A DNA stretch of 64,000 nucleotides, taken from the NCBI RefSeq assembly GCF_964340395.1, contig NC_135553.1, forward strand, positions 16,852,501 through 16,916,500, in the 5' to 3' direction. The position numbers and the translations under genes are program-made. This DNA comes from Glandiceps talaboti. Taxonomy: Eukaryota; Hemichordata; Enteropneusta; Spengelidae. Under the pieces are notes generated by a model, which saw only the letters and a program-made list of their open reading frames with translations, was not told where the DNA came from and did no database searches. Below are positions 45,771 to 58,300 of the stretch, piece after piece; the first letter of the stretch is position 1; each line of letters opens with the position of its first letter.

Positions 45771-46504
45771 TACTCTAAGACACAGTCATAAATTCAGTTC
45801 AGTCTCTGATACATACTCTAACACACAGCTATTAAAATCAAACATCTTGTAATTGACACTTTAAGTTACATACAGGCAAATCAACATCAGGCCTTTTGCC
45901 TGAGAATGAATCTGCCAAACTTATCCCAACAAATTAGCCATTTCAGTCTTAGATTTGAATTGTGTAATCACTTTAATGCTGCACCAACATAACCCATAAT
46001 CAATAATTCTTTTGAATCGTACAATAATTGATTTTCTCCCTATCTATCTCAAAAAAAAAAGATAGAAAATAATTATACATAATTATGAAACACAAGTGGT
46101 TGAAGTAGCGCCGCTGGTTTTTTAAAAAATATCTGTTACATAAATGGCACAGGAGATGGACAAGGTGAAGCTCATATGTACTCATGAGTATTGTCTAGAT
46201 CTTAGAAACAGTTCACCTATGCTAATAGCCATAGTGGGGAAGTGCTTGTGGTTTATGATTAATATATCACCTAAACACCGGGTCAAAAACTTCCCAACAA
46301 AACATATCTCCCATCATTAGTAGTGAAAATTGTTCTGTCATTTACTATGGTTGTCATTCAAATGTTAGAATGTTATATTAACATTTCAGAACATCCAACT
46401 GTTGAAGATTATACTTTAAATTATTTTCAAATAACCAGACAGTTTACCCTCAAGAAATAAAAAAATAAAACTTTTGAAAAAGACATGAGATACATGAGAA
46501 ATAT

Positions 46505-47165
46505 ATATTGAACCTGGCAGACTGTGGTCTACATCAACATAGAACCTGGCAGACTGTGGTCTAAATCACTGTAGAATCTGGTAGACTGTGGTCTAAATCA
46601 CTGTAGAATCTGGTAGACTGTACGTGGTGTATATCAATATAGAACCTGGCAGACTGTAGTGTATATCAATAAAGAACCTGGCAGACTGTGGTCTAAATCA
46701 ATATAGATACTGGCAGACTGTGGTCTAAACCAATGTAGAACCTGGCAGACTGTGGTGTATATCAATATAGAACCTGGCAGACTGTACGTGGTCTATATGA
46801 TATCAATATAGAAGCTGGCATATTGTGGTCTAAATCAACATAGAATCTGGCAGACTGTGGTCTAAATAGAAGCTGGCAGACTGTGGTTTATATCAATATA
46901 GAAGCTGGCAGACTGTGGTCTAAATCAATGTAGAACCTGGCAGACTGTGGTGTATATCAAAATAGAACCTGGCAGACTGTGGTGTATATCAAAATAGAAC
47001 CTGGCAGACTGTGGTTTATATCAAAATAGAACCTGGCAGACTGTGGTTTATATCAAAATAGAACCTGGCAGACTGTGGTTTATATCAATATAGAAACTGG
47101 CAGACTGTGGTTTATATCAACAAAGAACCTGGCAGACTGTGGTCTAAATCAATGTAGAACCTAAG
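46505..47165. repeat. Minisatellite, about 32-bp unit, about 20 copies
   Basis: Unit: 'agaacctggcagactgtggt' then 'ctaaatcaatat'. Some units carry the 4-base insertion 'acgt' (gtacgtgg). Confidence 0.93.
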
Positions 47166-49712
47166 AATACTATGACATCAAGACATATGCAACAAGAGAT
47201 CATGAGAGATGGGAGTGTCTATTTGAAGAACATACTAAATGGCAATGATGCTTAAAACACTTGAATTAAAACAAGGTGCTTACTGGGTGTGAGAGAGACT
47301 TGATACAGCAATAGACTGTAAAAAAAAGGGAACGTTTGAAGGGTGTGGCACTTCAACAACCAAACTGTGACCCTTTTTGAATGCATAGCGGTGTTACAGA
47401 TGGGGTAAATTGTGAACTGGAATGTATAGCCACACCAGGCGCATGCACAATCTTTCATGCGTTTTTTTTTGTCTTGCTGTAATCCACCATCTGCAATAGA
47501 TTTACAGATGCCAACAACATACAACATCAAATAATAATAGTGACAATTTTGACTTGCAAACTGTTTTAAAAAAAGGCATCAAGGTGTCATATAGAAATTG
47601 TTATTTAAAACAAACAACCATATTATCAATGTCAGTTCCTCTGAGGGATAATGGCACAAGCTCCCTATGGAAGTATACAAAAACAGGCAGTAGATGAGCA
47701 TCCAAACATGAAACCTTGTGTGTTAAAGACCCAATTCAGATTAGGTGTGAAAAACAGTTGTTTGGTATAAAGCTACGGGACAAGTTATTCCAGAACCAAA
47801 CAATGATCCTATGCAATCACTGATAGACATAAAGACTAATGTCAGAACATGGGATTGGATCCCTGGCCTTTAAATTGAAACACATAGGGACAAAAAAAAA
47901 AACCCATTACACAAGTGGTCCTGTGTTTGTCAGTCCTAACATACATTTCTAGTATAAACATGTCTTGATACATATATACCACTCTCATTTCATACGTACC
48001 CCCACCCCCTATCTTTAACAAATTGGTTTTAAATTACAATATCCGAAAGGTTACAAGTAGTCCAGCTTACACAGAGTATATATATATTACATTCACACAA
48101 CTACTACTGTAACAATCATAAACACTCTTTACTAGACAATTAATCCATCAATATTTCACTAGGAAACCCTTTCCTGACAACAAGCCTTCCTCAAAGACAT
48201 ATAGTACCCAACATTTCAACTCTGTTACCAATCTGAATTTAATCACCGATAAATATGGCAGCCATTCAGTCAAACTATTGTGAAGGTCACCTTATAAGGT
48301 GATGTACATATTGAACTACAGTATCTGACATTTGTGCCAGGTTTGGTTGAAAGTGGTATGGCTATCACAATAGTCAACTCAGATGGCACTATAGTGCACA
48401 GCCCTTCATTAAATGGTGATTGTTGTAATACTATTTAATTTACTAGATCCTACCACAAGTTGGGAACTGGCATCTATATAGTGTTAAAGCCATTTGTTAG
48501 GTCTTGTAGAAAGTAAAATTGAGTCACAGGGATAATTGCATAGGTGTGGATTCAGCATACGCATGTCAGATGTGTACATCTATGCATATAAACACTTTGA
48601 AAACATTTGGTTATTTGACCTTGAACACTGGGGTCAAGGTCTCAGTAGACAGCTTGTGATAGACAATCTGGGTTTAGACATTCAAATGAGATCTCTATCT
48701 ATTAAAGAGTTAGTGGGCAAAATCTGAATTTTTACAACAAAAATGGCTGCCATTTGATCATTATTGTGAAGGCCACGAAACAAAGTGCATCTGACATTTG
48801 TGTCTGGTCTGGTTTAATAGCCCATGAATGTCTGAGATGCAGGTGATAATGGAGGCATGCATGAACAGGACACAGCATAGTAGACCCCTCCAGGTTTCAC
48901 CTGTTGGGGACTGAAAATTGTGATATGTGACGAACTCTCGCAAAGTGGGTTCTGTTAGTACCTAACAAGAACTTGTCTTCAATTGAAATACATAAATTCA
49001 TAAATGAAGAGCCTCAGACTGGTTTATACATAAACAAAAGTGATTTCTATTATAAATCTTTTGGAATCGAGTAGGAATGGAACATTTGGGAAATATCACT
49101 TTGAAAAGAACCCAAAACATAAGAAGTACATCTGTTTTTTTAGTACTAAAATTATATGTGATTGTCACTGTATTGATATTAAAATTATGTTCCTGTTGCG
49201 GATTTCAGTGAACATTACATATATAGATAGAGTAATTGGTCAGCTAATAACCAATGATGGATACAAAGTCACCTTTGAACTCTGTTACTAAACATAGAAT
49301 GTACCTTGGAAAATAAACTTTTACTGTTACTTTGTTCAAGACAACTCCAAACTATTCTCAGTTAAAAGCAATTAAATAAATTTGGGGTCACCACACAAAT
49401 TTTTTAAACAGAGGTCAAACCAATATCCAAATTTAGTCATTTTAGAATCCAATATGGGTTCTGCCAATTGTGTTAACTCTATGGGAAAATGAAATATTGG
49501 CAATTTCCTTAAAAACAATAGTTAAATCCAAAATGTCTTTTATTATTTCAAAAGGACCACTAACAAGCTGGATTTTCATGGAAATTTGTCCCTGAGGCAC
49601 ATTCTATCATGATATAACAGTTTGACATTTGTCAAAGGTGTCTGCCTATCAATCACTGGGTACTGGCACTGGAATTTGACATGAATGTGATGCAGCAATA
49701 ATTAATAATTAA
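47166..49712. other. Region 3' of NANS, no gene recognised
   Basis: Includes 'atggctgccat' repeat pieces at 48250-48310 and 48615-48790. ORFs here have no splice context or motif support. The NANS 3' UTR probably occupies the right end. Confidence 0.5.
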
Positions 49713-49901
49713 TTAATCATCGATGTTGTCTTCTAGTAAAGATTCATCATATTGAAGACTTTTCATCAGTGTCTTGCCTTCCAATTCAAATATTCTTTCT
49801 GGAGGGAAGCCCTTAGGTTCAGCCACTTTAACCGCCAACATGTCAATACTGATTGGTGTACCAGCTGGGATATCTTTGGCAGCCACAACTGTCTTTCCAA
49901 G
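49713..49901 (-). CDS. NANS: NANS last exon (SAF domain, stop)
   Basis: LGKTVVAAKDIPAGTPISID, then MLAVKVAEPKGFPPERIF, ending EDNIDD and TAA at 49715-49713. In bacterial NeuB this domain reaches into the partner subunit's active site. Acceptor CTTTTTAG. Confidence 0.92.
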   Translation of the reverse strand, partial: LGKTVVAAKDIPAGTPISIDMLAVKVAEPKGFPPERIFELEGKTLMKSLQYDESLLEDNIDD

Positions 49902-52270
49902 CTAAAAAGTAATGAGAGTAAAGTATAGATGACATTGTCTATTAAACTGTGTCTCAGTGAGGATAAAAAAAACTGAGATAAGGAGGTGTCAAAATATTTG
50001 AATGAAACCACTAATGCAAGATAACCATGAGTCTAACTCTTACTGGTAACATTTGACTATTGGGTCTGAGCACATTCAACTGTGTGGGCTCTGCTCAGGT
50101 AGGACTTTTTATACAAGGTTTAATATTTAAATAGCTGTCAGTTATGATCTTAATTACCTTGTTGTGTGTGCCCATTTCACATGGCCAAAGTTTCTTTTCT
50201 CTCTTTCCAAGGGCTTGCTCTACAAGTCGTATATTAGAGATCACTTCCTTAAGTTCATCAGGTTCTGTTAAAGAGCAATGAGTATAGTTACTTTACATGC
50301 AATGGACCTAATGTTACAAATATTCAATATGAATTTTCATAATTATATAAATCAATATTCCTTGAAAAACATAACGCAAAAAATGGATGACATATTGATG
50401 AAATTCAAATAAAACAACATAATATAATGTAAGTATATGAATGAAAACTTATAATGTAAGTATATGATTGAAAACTTATAATGTCATTCTACCACTGTAC
50501 AATAGTCAGATTAGTATAATTCTGGCACTTTTCATATGGCTGGTTGTTACATTGATGGCATTTTAATATCAGATATACATGTAATTCTAGCACTTTTCAT
50601 ATGGCTGGTTGTTACATTGATGGCATTTCTCAGGCAATCTCAGTATTAATCTGAGACTAATAGAAAGGCACATGACCGGAAAACAAAACAGAAATGTATA
50701 ACATAATTGTGTAAATTGTTTATTGTAGATTGTATTTTGAGCTTAAAGACAAACTCCTGCACTTAAAATGGAAACAGTTGAACAAACAACACATAATTGA
50801 CTTAAATAGTAGTTATTTCATTAGATAAGCACAGTAGGTAGCAGTTTTAAAGTCTGTACACAGTAGGAGCATAATTGGTAACCAGGGGCTTTTTTATACA
50901 ATCTATAATACTAAGTGCCAGTTCTGTTCAGGGATATTTTCTGATTTGGCTATTAAATAAATTTGAAAAATATTAGTGAGTTAGAGTGACAGTTCTACAT
51001 GAAATTTGTGTGATTCGTTGTTGTCAATGATGTCAGTTGAATGATACTCATATGAAGTGATTTGACGATTTGATTTGAATAAATTGTATGGCTGATGTAA
51101 CGTCAACGCAGTCTAATTATAAAACAAGAGAACGCACAAATTTGAGGAACCAAGTATGGCATATTAAAGCAAAGGTTTCAGTGGAATTGTCTAGAATTTA
51201 GTTTCATGACTGACACAAGCAAGAAACCCACTATATTTGTACTTCACATTTTAGCCTGCTTACTGTGCTGTCAAGATATACCTCCTACCACATACCTCTG
51301 ATGATGGCTAGGAGGTACAACCAGCTAATAATGATGTATCTCAAGAGTGCAGTAAACTAGCTATTCATGTTTGTGCCCGGACATGAATGCCGAAACAACT
51401 GCAGTGAGTAGTAGCACGCTAGTTTATTTCTCTATCTCACAGAGAAGACACATGTATTCTGGTTAAAACTTTATAGAGTATGATGTAACTTATGTTTGTC
51501 TTGACATGGATGAATTAGTAATTAGTGATTTGTATAGCGTGAAAATCCAAAAAGCAACATCTATAAACAAGATTCCAAAATCAATTACATTCCAACTGTG
51601 TTCAGACACTAAAACTGCTGCTGTCTATCTACTAGAAAATGGTGCTAATGGCAGTGTAGCACAACTGGCTGTTACTATGGACATGGACTTGTTGTTTGGG
51701 ATATTTGCATACATTTTGGAATCTTTATTAACTTGCCTATATACCCTTCCCACTTTTTATCAATATAAACCTTCATTTAGCTGTTGCTATGGGCATGGTC
51801 CTTTTGCTAGGCATATTTGCATACTTTTTTGAATCTTTCGTCACTTATCTACCATCCCTGTTCTTATATTTGTAATATGCCTCATCATTTCACTGTTGCT
51901 AAGGGTGTGCTCATGGTTGCTAGGGCCAATTGTGTTGAAATATTTTCAACAATAACTGCAGAATTATACCTCCAGAAAGATCCATCAAGTTTCAATCTGC
52001 TAACTAATAATATTTTTGACAAAAAATCACATTGATCTAATTTGCATATCACTGATGGGATCATCATGTCATGAACAATTCTTACACCCCTTAGAATGTT
52101 CCAACCAAATTTCAGACTGATCTGCCCATTAATTTTGGAGTTTAAGTTTTTTTGACCAAACATCACATTTATTGACCCAAATCACACACCGGTGGTAAGA
52201 TTATTTTGATTTGAACAACCCATCAGATATTATCATGGCAATTGGTCTAGTGGTTTTTTACTTTAAGTTG

Positions 52271-52355
<85 letters not shown>

Positions 52356-55300
52356 CCACACAGACAGACAGACAGACAGACACAGACAGACACAGACAGA
52401 CAGACAGACACAAGACAGATGGACAGACAGACATGCAGACAGACAGACAGACAGACAGACATAACCTTTACCATGCCTATAGCACTACTGAACCTTATCA
52501 GTTCAGCTGTGCTAAACAACAACTATGGCAATAATGTGTTGCAGGATGAAAGAATATGACTGTAATTGTCCCCAGCCAAATGTACACAAATGTACATGGA
52601 CTGTCCTCTTTGTATTTTTACTTCACTCTCATCATAAACTTTTAATACTCTTGTTGACAAGTTATTGAATTGAATTGAATTGAATTGAATTGAATTGAAT
52701 TGAATTGAATTGAATTGAATTGAACTGAACTGAACTGAACTGAATTAAAGTATACATCGTGCATGCCAAATAAATGTCAGCTTGTATTGGCTGGGTGTAC
52801 ACTTTGTGTGTACACAATCTCATTTTAACATAGGTGTACAAGGTACTAGGTACAATGTGAACAATTGTCAAGCCTAAATATATCATCCTGGCCACATGGT
52901 TAGTCAGTCCATCAATCATGACCAGAAATATGTTTGCTGTTTGCAAATGGTTGAATTCAAAATTAGTTAAACGTATGTGCCAATTTGTACATAGTCCAAT
53001 TTACCATGCTAGCCAGTATAAAGTACCCTTTGTCTGTGCACCATAGGAATGGCAGAGGTACATTCTTACCATCTGTAGGCAGGCTTTTGCTTTTTAAGAC
53101 TGTCACAGTACATTTCTATCGCCACAGTATCATAACTGGAAAGCTGTCAAATATTATCTATTGGTTTATAATATTGGTAACACATTTCAAGATAGCTGGG
53201 TCAACATATTTCCTACACACAATTCAATGTTAGACATGTACATCAATGATTTTGCTAAGTTAAAGGAACTTGAAGAAAATGGGGTGGAGGAGAAGCTGGT
53301 AAAACTAGGCTTTATGGGGAAACAAAGTAAAATCATCACCCCCCCCCCCCCTTTCACAAACATACAGTGTATGTGTTACAATTATCTCTTTTAGATTCTT
53401 ATCGTGATATACAAAATTCCTTTTTATTCAAGATGACCAAAAGATTGAATTAATTATGAATTTACCAAGTGATGCCTTGTGATCACTGCCTTTCCATGAT
53501 TTGTCCAAAGTCACATGTCTTTCCACAACTTTGGCTCCCATGGCAACAGCCGCTAACGTAATTGCCATTCCACCTTCATGTCCAGAGTATCCCACTACCA
53601 CATCAGGAAATTCCTTCTGGAATTCCTACAGGCAAAAATGAAAATAATGATTCTAAGTTAGTTATTATACTAAATGTTTACTTAAAGTTCACACAAATTG
53701 AAGAAAGACAATGTTTTGAATTGGTCAACATGTTCAGTGAAGATGGTGACGGATCACTTCATCCCAATTTCAACTTGTCCCCTTTCAACTCACACAACAA
53801 GCCCAAATTTCATTGCATTGGATTTGTGGGCTGATTGTTTGTGTTTCATTTTACATTATATGTTAACATCAAAAGTCTGGTTTTCTTACCAAAACGATGG
53901 CGGGATTAACCAAATTGAAAGTAAATATAGAGGATGCACAATGATTTTTTACGTTTACTGTAACATCTTTATAACTAAGGGGTAAACAGTGTTATATACA
54001 CTGACCTAACTCAGCATTCAGCTGTGCTAAAAATCCCAAATAAATACACATTTGTCATCCATATGGCCACTTTCAGTGCACACACACACACACACACACA
54101 CATACACATACACATACACTCACATACACACACACATACACACACACACACATACATACACACACACACACATACACACACACACACAAGATGAGATCAA
54201 ATGACTAAGACTAAGACACCAATAATGAAAAATAATGGCTTAGTTGCTTGGTTGCTTGCAGTTTGGTGTTTCCCACATTTTATGAAAAATTTATCAGGAG
54301 CTTTACTCATGCCTAGCAACAAGACCATTCACATAACATTCATTGTACCTATCAATGAGTCATTGGAAAATTAGATATTAAAGCTTAGTTAGCAACATTT
54401 CCTTCAAACAAATATTTGTTTCCGTGTTCAGGCAGGGCATAAAGTCAGGGGACATACGAGATAAAAGCCTCGGGTGCAATGAGTGTTTTTCCCTTCCTTT
54501 GCCACGTCAATAGTTGTTCTAATACATGAAGTCATAATCTCATAAACTGAACATTAGTTATTCTGTTTTAGTAATATACAGAGACTTTTAAGTATATCTG
54601 CTGATCAGTGAGCTTGTGAGAATTTATTGAAAGTATAGTATTGGTTTAAATTGTTTTTTCAAAGAGTCGGCTCTGTGGTCTGACAAGTGGTTGGTTATAC
54701 TTCATACGCTATCAGAGAATTTAATTTACACAATTTGAAGATAATTTAAATTATTCATGCTCTGAGTTCAGTTAAGACAAAAAGTGCTGATAAATTGTTT
54801 TTTATATTCACAGTACCGTATCATATACTTAGACAATGGCATTTGAGCTTTGTTTTTGATGAATTATTTCAATTTGAAAGCTTCACAATTTGAGCTAACG
54901 GAATATATTATTTGTCACAACAACGTGTTTCTATGTCACTGATTCTGCTGTGTTAGAAATACAGGATTGAAAACACTCAGAATTGCCATCGCTTTCCTCA
55001 ATTTTTTTTTATATTACTTCAGTATTATTCAAAATATTGGGGAATAATATGATTATATCATTGCCATGGTATAATAGTCATGTTATTCCCCCAAATTTTT
55101 CTTCATTTAGTTGGAAAATGCTCTTGACCTGTAAAGGGTTGACACTGCGAGTTGCTAAGGGCCCCTTAGGTCACTCATATTTTCCTTGTCTGAACTGCAC
55201 AACAGTTCCCATGCACCCATTGTACTGTAGAGTACAATGAGATCCTCTCAGGTCAGAATTACAACATTTCCACAACAGCTCACATCCATTGTAACTCCAC

Positions 55301-58300
55301 ACCCCCCTCAAACCAGGTCAGACATGCAACTTCTTGACTATATCATAAAGTGATGAAGATATATCTTTATTATATTGCATTCTTATTTATACATTGGAAA
55401 CTTGATGTTAGCCTTGAATTGTGCTGGGAAGGTAACTTACTTGTCCCGACATGAAAAGGAAGACATTAATAAGATTATCAAGGTTAGCCAAATTATCGAC
55501 ATGATCAAAACAAGGTGAAAGTAATTTACAAAGTTTCAACAATGGGTAAATCACTAGGAGTGGTGAATTCCATTCACCAGTAGTTACAGCTGATTTAATC
55601 TAGCCTCGAATGAAAACATTTACACAGATATTGATAGATTACTAGTATTGGTTTCAGAGTTAGTCTCCAAGTTTACTTCACTTGTGTAGTCTAGTTCCTA
55701 TACAGTATCGTTACGATTTATACCTTTGTCTTGTTGCTAGGCACAATTTTTCGGAAAATATTTGTGACTGAATGGTTTTGTCACTATTTTATATTGACTA
55801 TTGATTTACCTTGGCTAAAAATAAAAGATATATATTGGTGAAAAATAATATTTAGCCTTGTCACAACTTTTCTTTGTTGCAATGTTGTCGTGTAATAAGA
55901 CTCTTGTAATTGAGCCTTTGGTTTACTAAGATAAGACACAAATTAAAACTATTGTCCCAACTGTGATAAGCTTGTTGTTCTAATACATGAAGTCATAATC
56001 TCATAAACTGAACATTAGTTATTCTGTTTAGTAATATACAGAGACTTTTAAGTATATCTGCTGATCAGTGAGCTTGTGAGAATTTATTGAAAGTATAGTA
56101 TTGGTTTAAATTTTTATCAGTTCAGTTGTGCTAATAAAAACTGTTTGCAAAGAAGTTTCTCTATTAAACTACTATTGTTCCTGCTCAGCTAAATAGAACA
56201 TAGTTTATACTACGGCTAGACCGACTTGGCCAATCAGATGCCTTGATTTTGGTTGCTTATATGGAGCCATAATCCACTCTTACCTATATTACGCTCAGCA
56301 CTCAATTTGCATGCAACAAATTACACAAAATTTGTGTGTAAAAAATGTTAGCTTCTTACCTTAATGACATTCAAATGTACATCACTAGGATCTAGTGGAT
56401 AACAACTGGTGCATTGAAGGAAGCAAAAGCTATCGTTAATAGGCTTCACTCTTTTGTAAACTTCCCTCATAATATCCATGGATTGCATACCAGAAGAGAT
56501 AACCATTGGACGGCCTTTCTTGGCAGTGTATTCCAAATAAGGCAGGTTATTGGTGTCTAGGGAAGCTACCTTGAAGAAGGGGACATCAAGTTCATCTAGA
56601 AAATCAACAGCCCTCTGTAAAGAAAAAATGAACCAGATTAAAATCATGTGGTCATGGTTGCTAGGGATATGTGCATACATTTTTGAATTTTTACTCACTT
56701 GCTTACCAGATGATGTTGTTATTTTCGAAAAAGATACTGGCATTTGGCTTTTACGTGGTCATGGTTGCTCGAACAATCTAATCCATTTAGGAGAACACTT
56801 GAAATAGTCTGCTTTGAAACTCTATCTATTGCATATAGCTCACTTTACAGAAAAGTGTTGTTCTTCAAATTCAATGGCAGCAGAACGACAACAAAAGTTT
56901 CAACTTTTTGATACCCAGATAGATTTCCACTTGTAAGACAGAGCAGGTTAGGACTTAGGTAAGACACAGCAGGTTAGGACAAGTACTATTGATAAGTGTA
57001 GTTTTCACTACCACACACTACATCTCAGGTCTCCCAGCCAAACATAAATGACACATCAACATGTACAAATCAATATGACTATACACAGAGAAATGTGAAA
57101 TTTGAACAGTCAGCTTGTAATGATATCGGGACATTATGTATACTAGAAGGAACCAACACTTATTGATAGTGGCAAAAGAAAACCTCTATCTGATTAGTTT
57201 TTTTGTATATAATTAAAGTCCCAGTGTTTAGTTATAGCTTCTCATAGATGAGATGCGTTGATGTAAAGACTGTATGTTGTTTTGAAGACCAATGGGATTT
57301 CATGTCTGGGTGTCCAGCTCTTGATATGTCTCTGTTTCGATAATGGACTCCCTTGATTGAGTTATCTACTTCTATTTCATTGGAGCCTCTTTTCGCCAGT
57401 TTCTTGGTCAAGAATTTCACTTTGTTTTGAAATTCTTCTTCGTTACTACATGTTTGTATGTATCTGATCATTTGACCTTAGCTTAATGAACCTAATAACT
57501 AATAAACCTAATTACCATACAAACTGGTTGAATTTTGTCCATGTTCGGAGCCCCATTCCACTCATACATCATACTTTACTATATTTTACTGTACTTTGTT
57601 TACTATAAATATACTATACTATACTATACTATACTATACTAAACTATACTACACTACACTACACTACACTACACTACACTACACTACACTACACTACACT
57701 ACACTACACTACACTACACTACACTACACTATACTATACTATACTATACTAAACTATACTATACTACACTACACTACACTACACTACACTACACTACACT
57801 ACACTACACTACACTACACTACACTATACTATACTATACTATACTATACTATAATTAAGCAATAAACCACTCCCTGGGGATGCTATACCAAGAGGTTTTG
57901 ACCAGTGAACAAAATATATGCACAAGCGATATGAATAGACACTTTGGTGGAATATTTATGATAAAGCAGTCTATATTGAAGCTGAAAAGCTGACTTTAAC
58001 AATTTAGGTTAGTGGCCATCTTGTATTAAAAATGGCTGCCATATTGGATTTTTGAGTGACTAGTGTTATTTTCTGACTCCCTGACCCTTAAACTTTGTCT
58101 GTACCCCTTAAACATTGTGTGTACAAAATTTCATGTTAAACAAACATTGTTTGTATCATAAGGTGTACGATTGTGACCAATACCGGTAATCACTGTTATC
58201 TGTCTCACGAGTATTGCTGGGGTCAAATTGTAGACATAGTCAGTCCTTTGCTGATTCTAAACAGTTTGTAAAATTACAAAACTGAAGCATCGAATTTCAA

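Noticed and set aside
49040-49291. 83-codon plus ORF near the 3' side of NANS
   Set aside because: No recognisable domain; opposite strand to the genes, no promoter or splice evidence.
57596-57865. 89-codon ORF of YYT/HYT repeats
   Set aside because: Translation of the pentanucleotide array.
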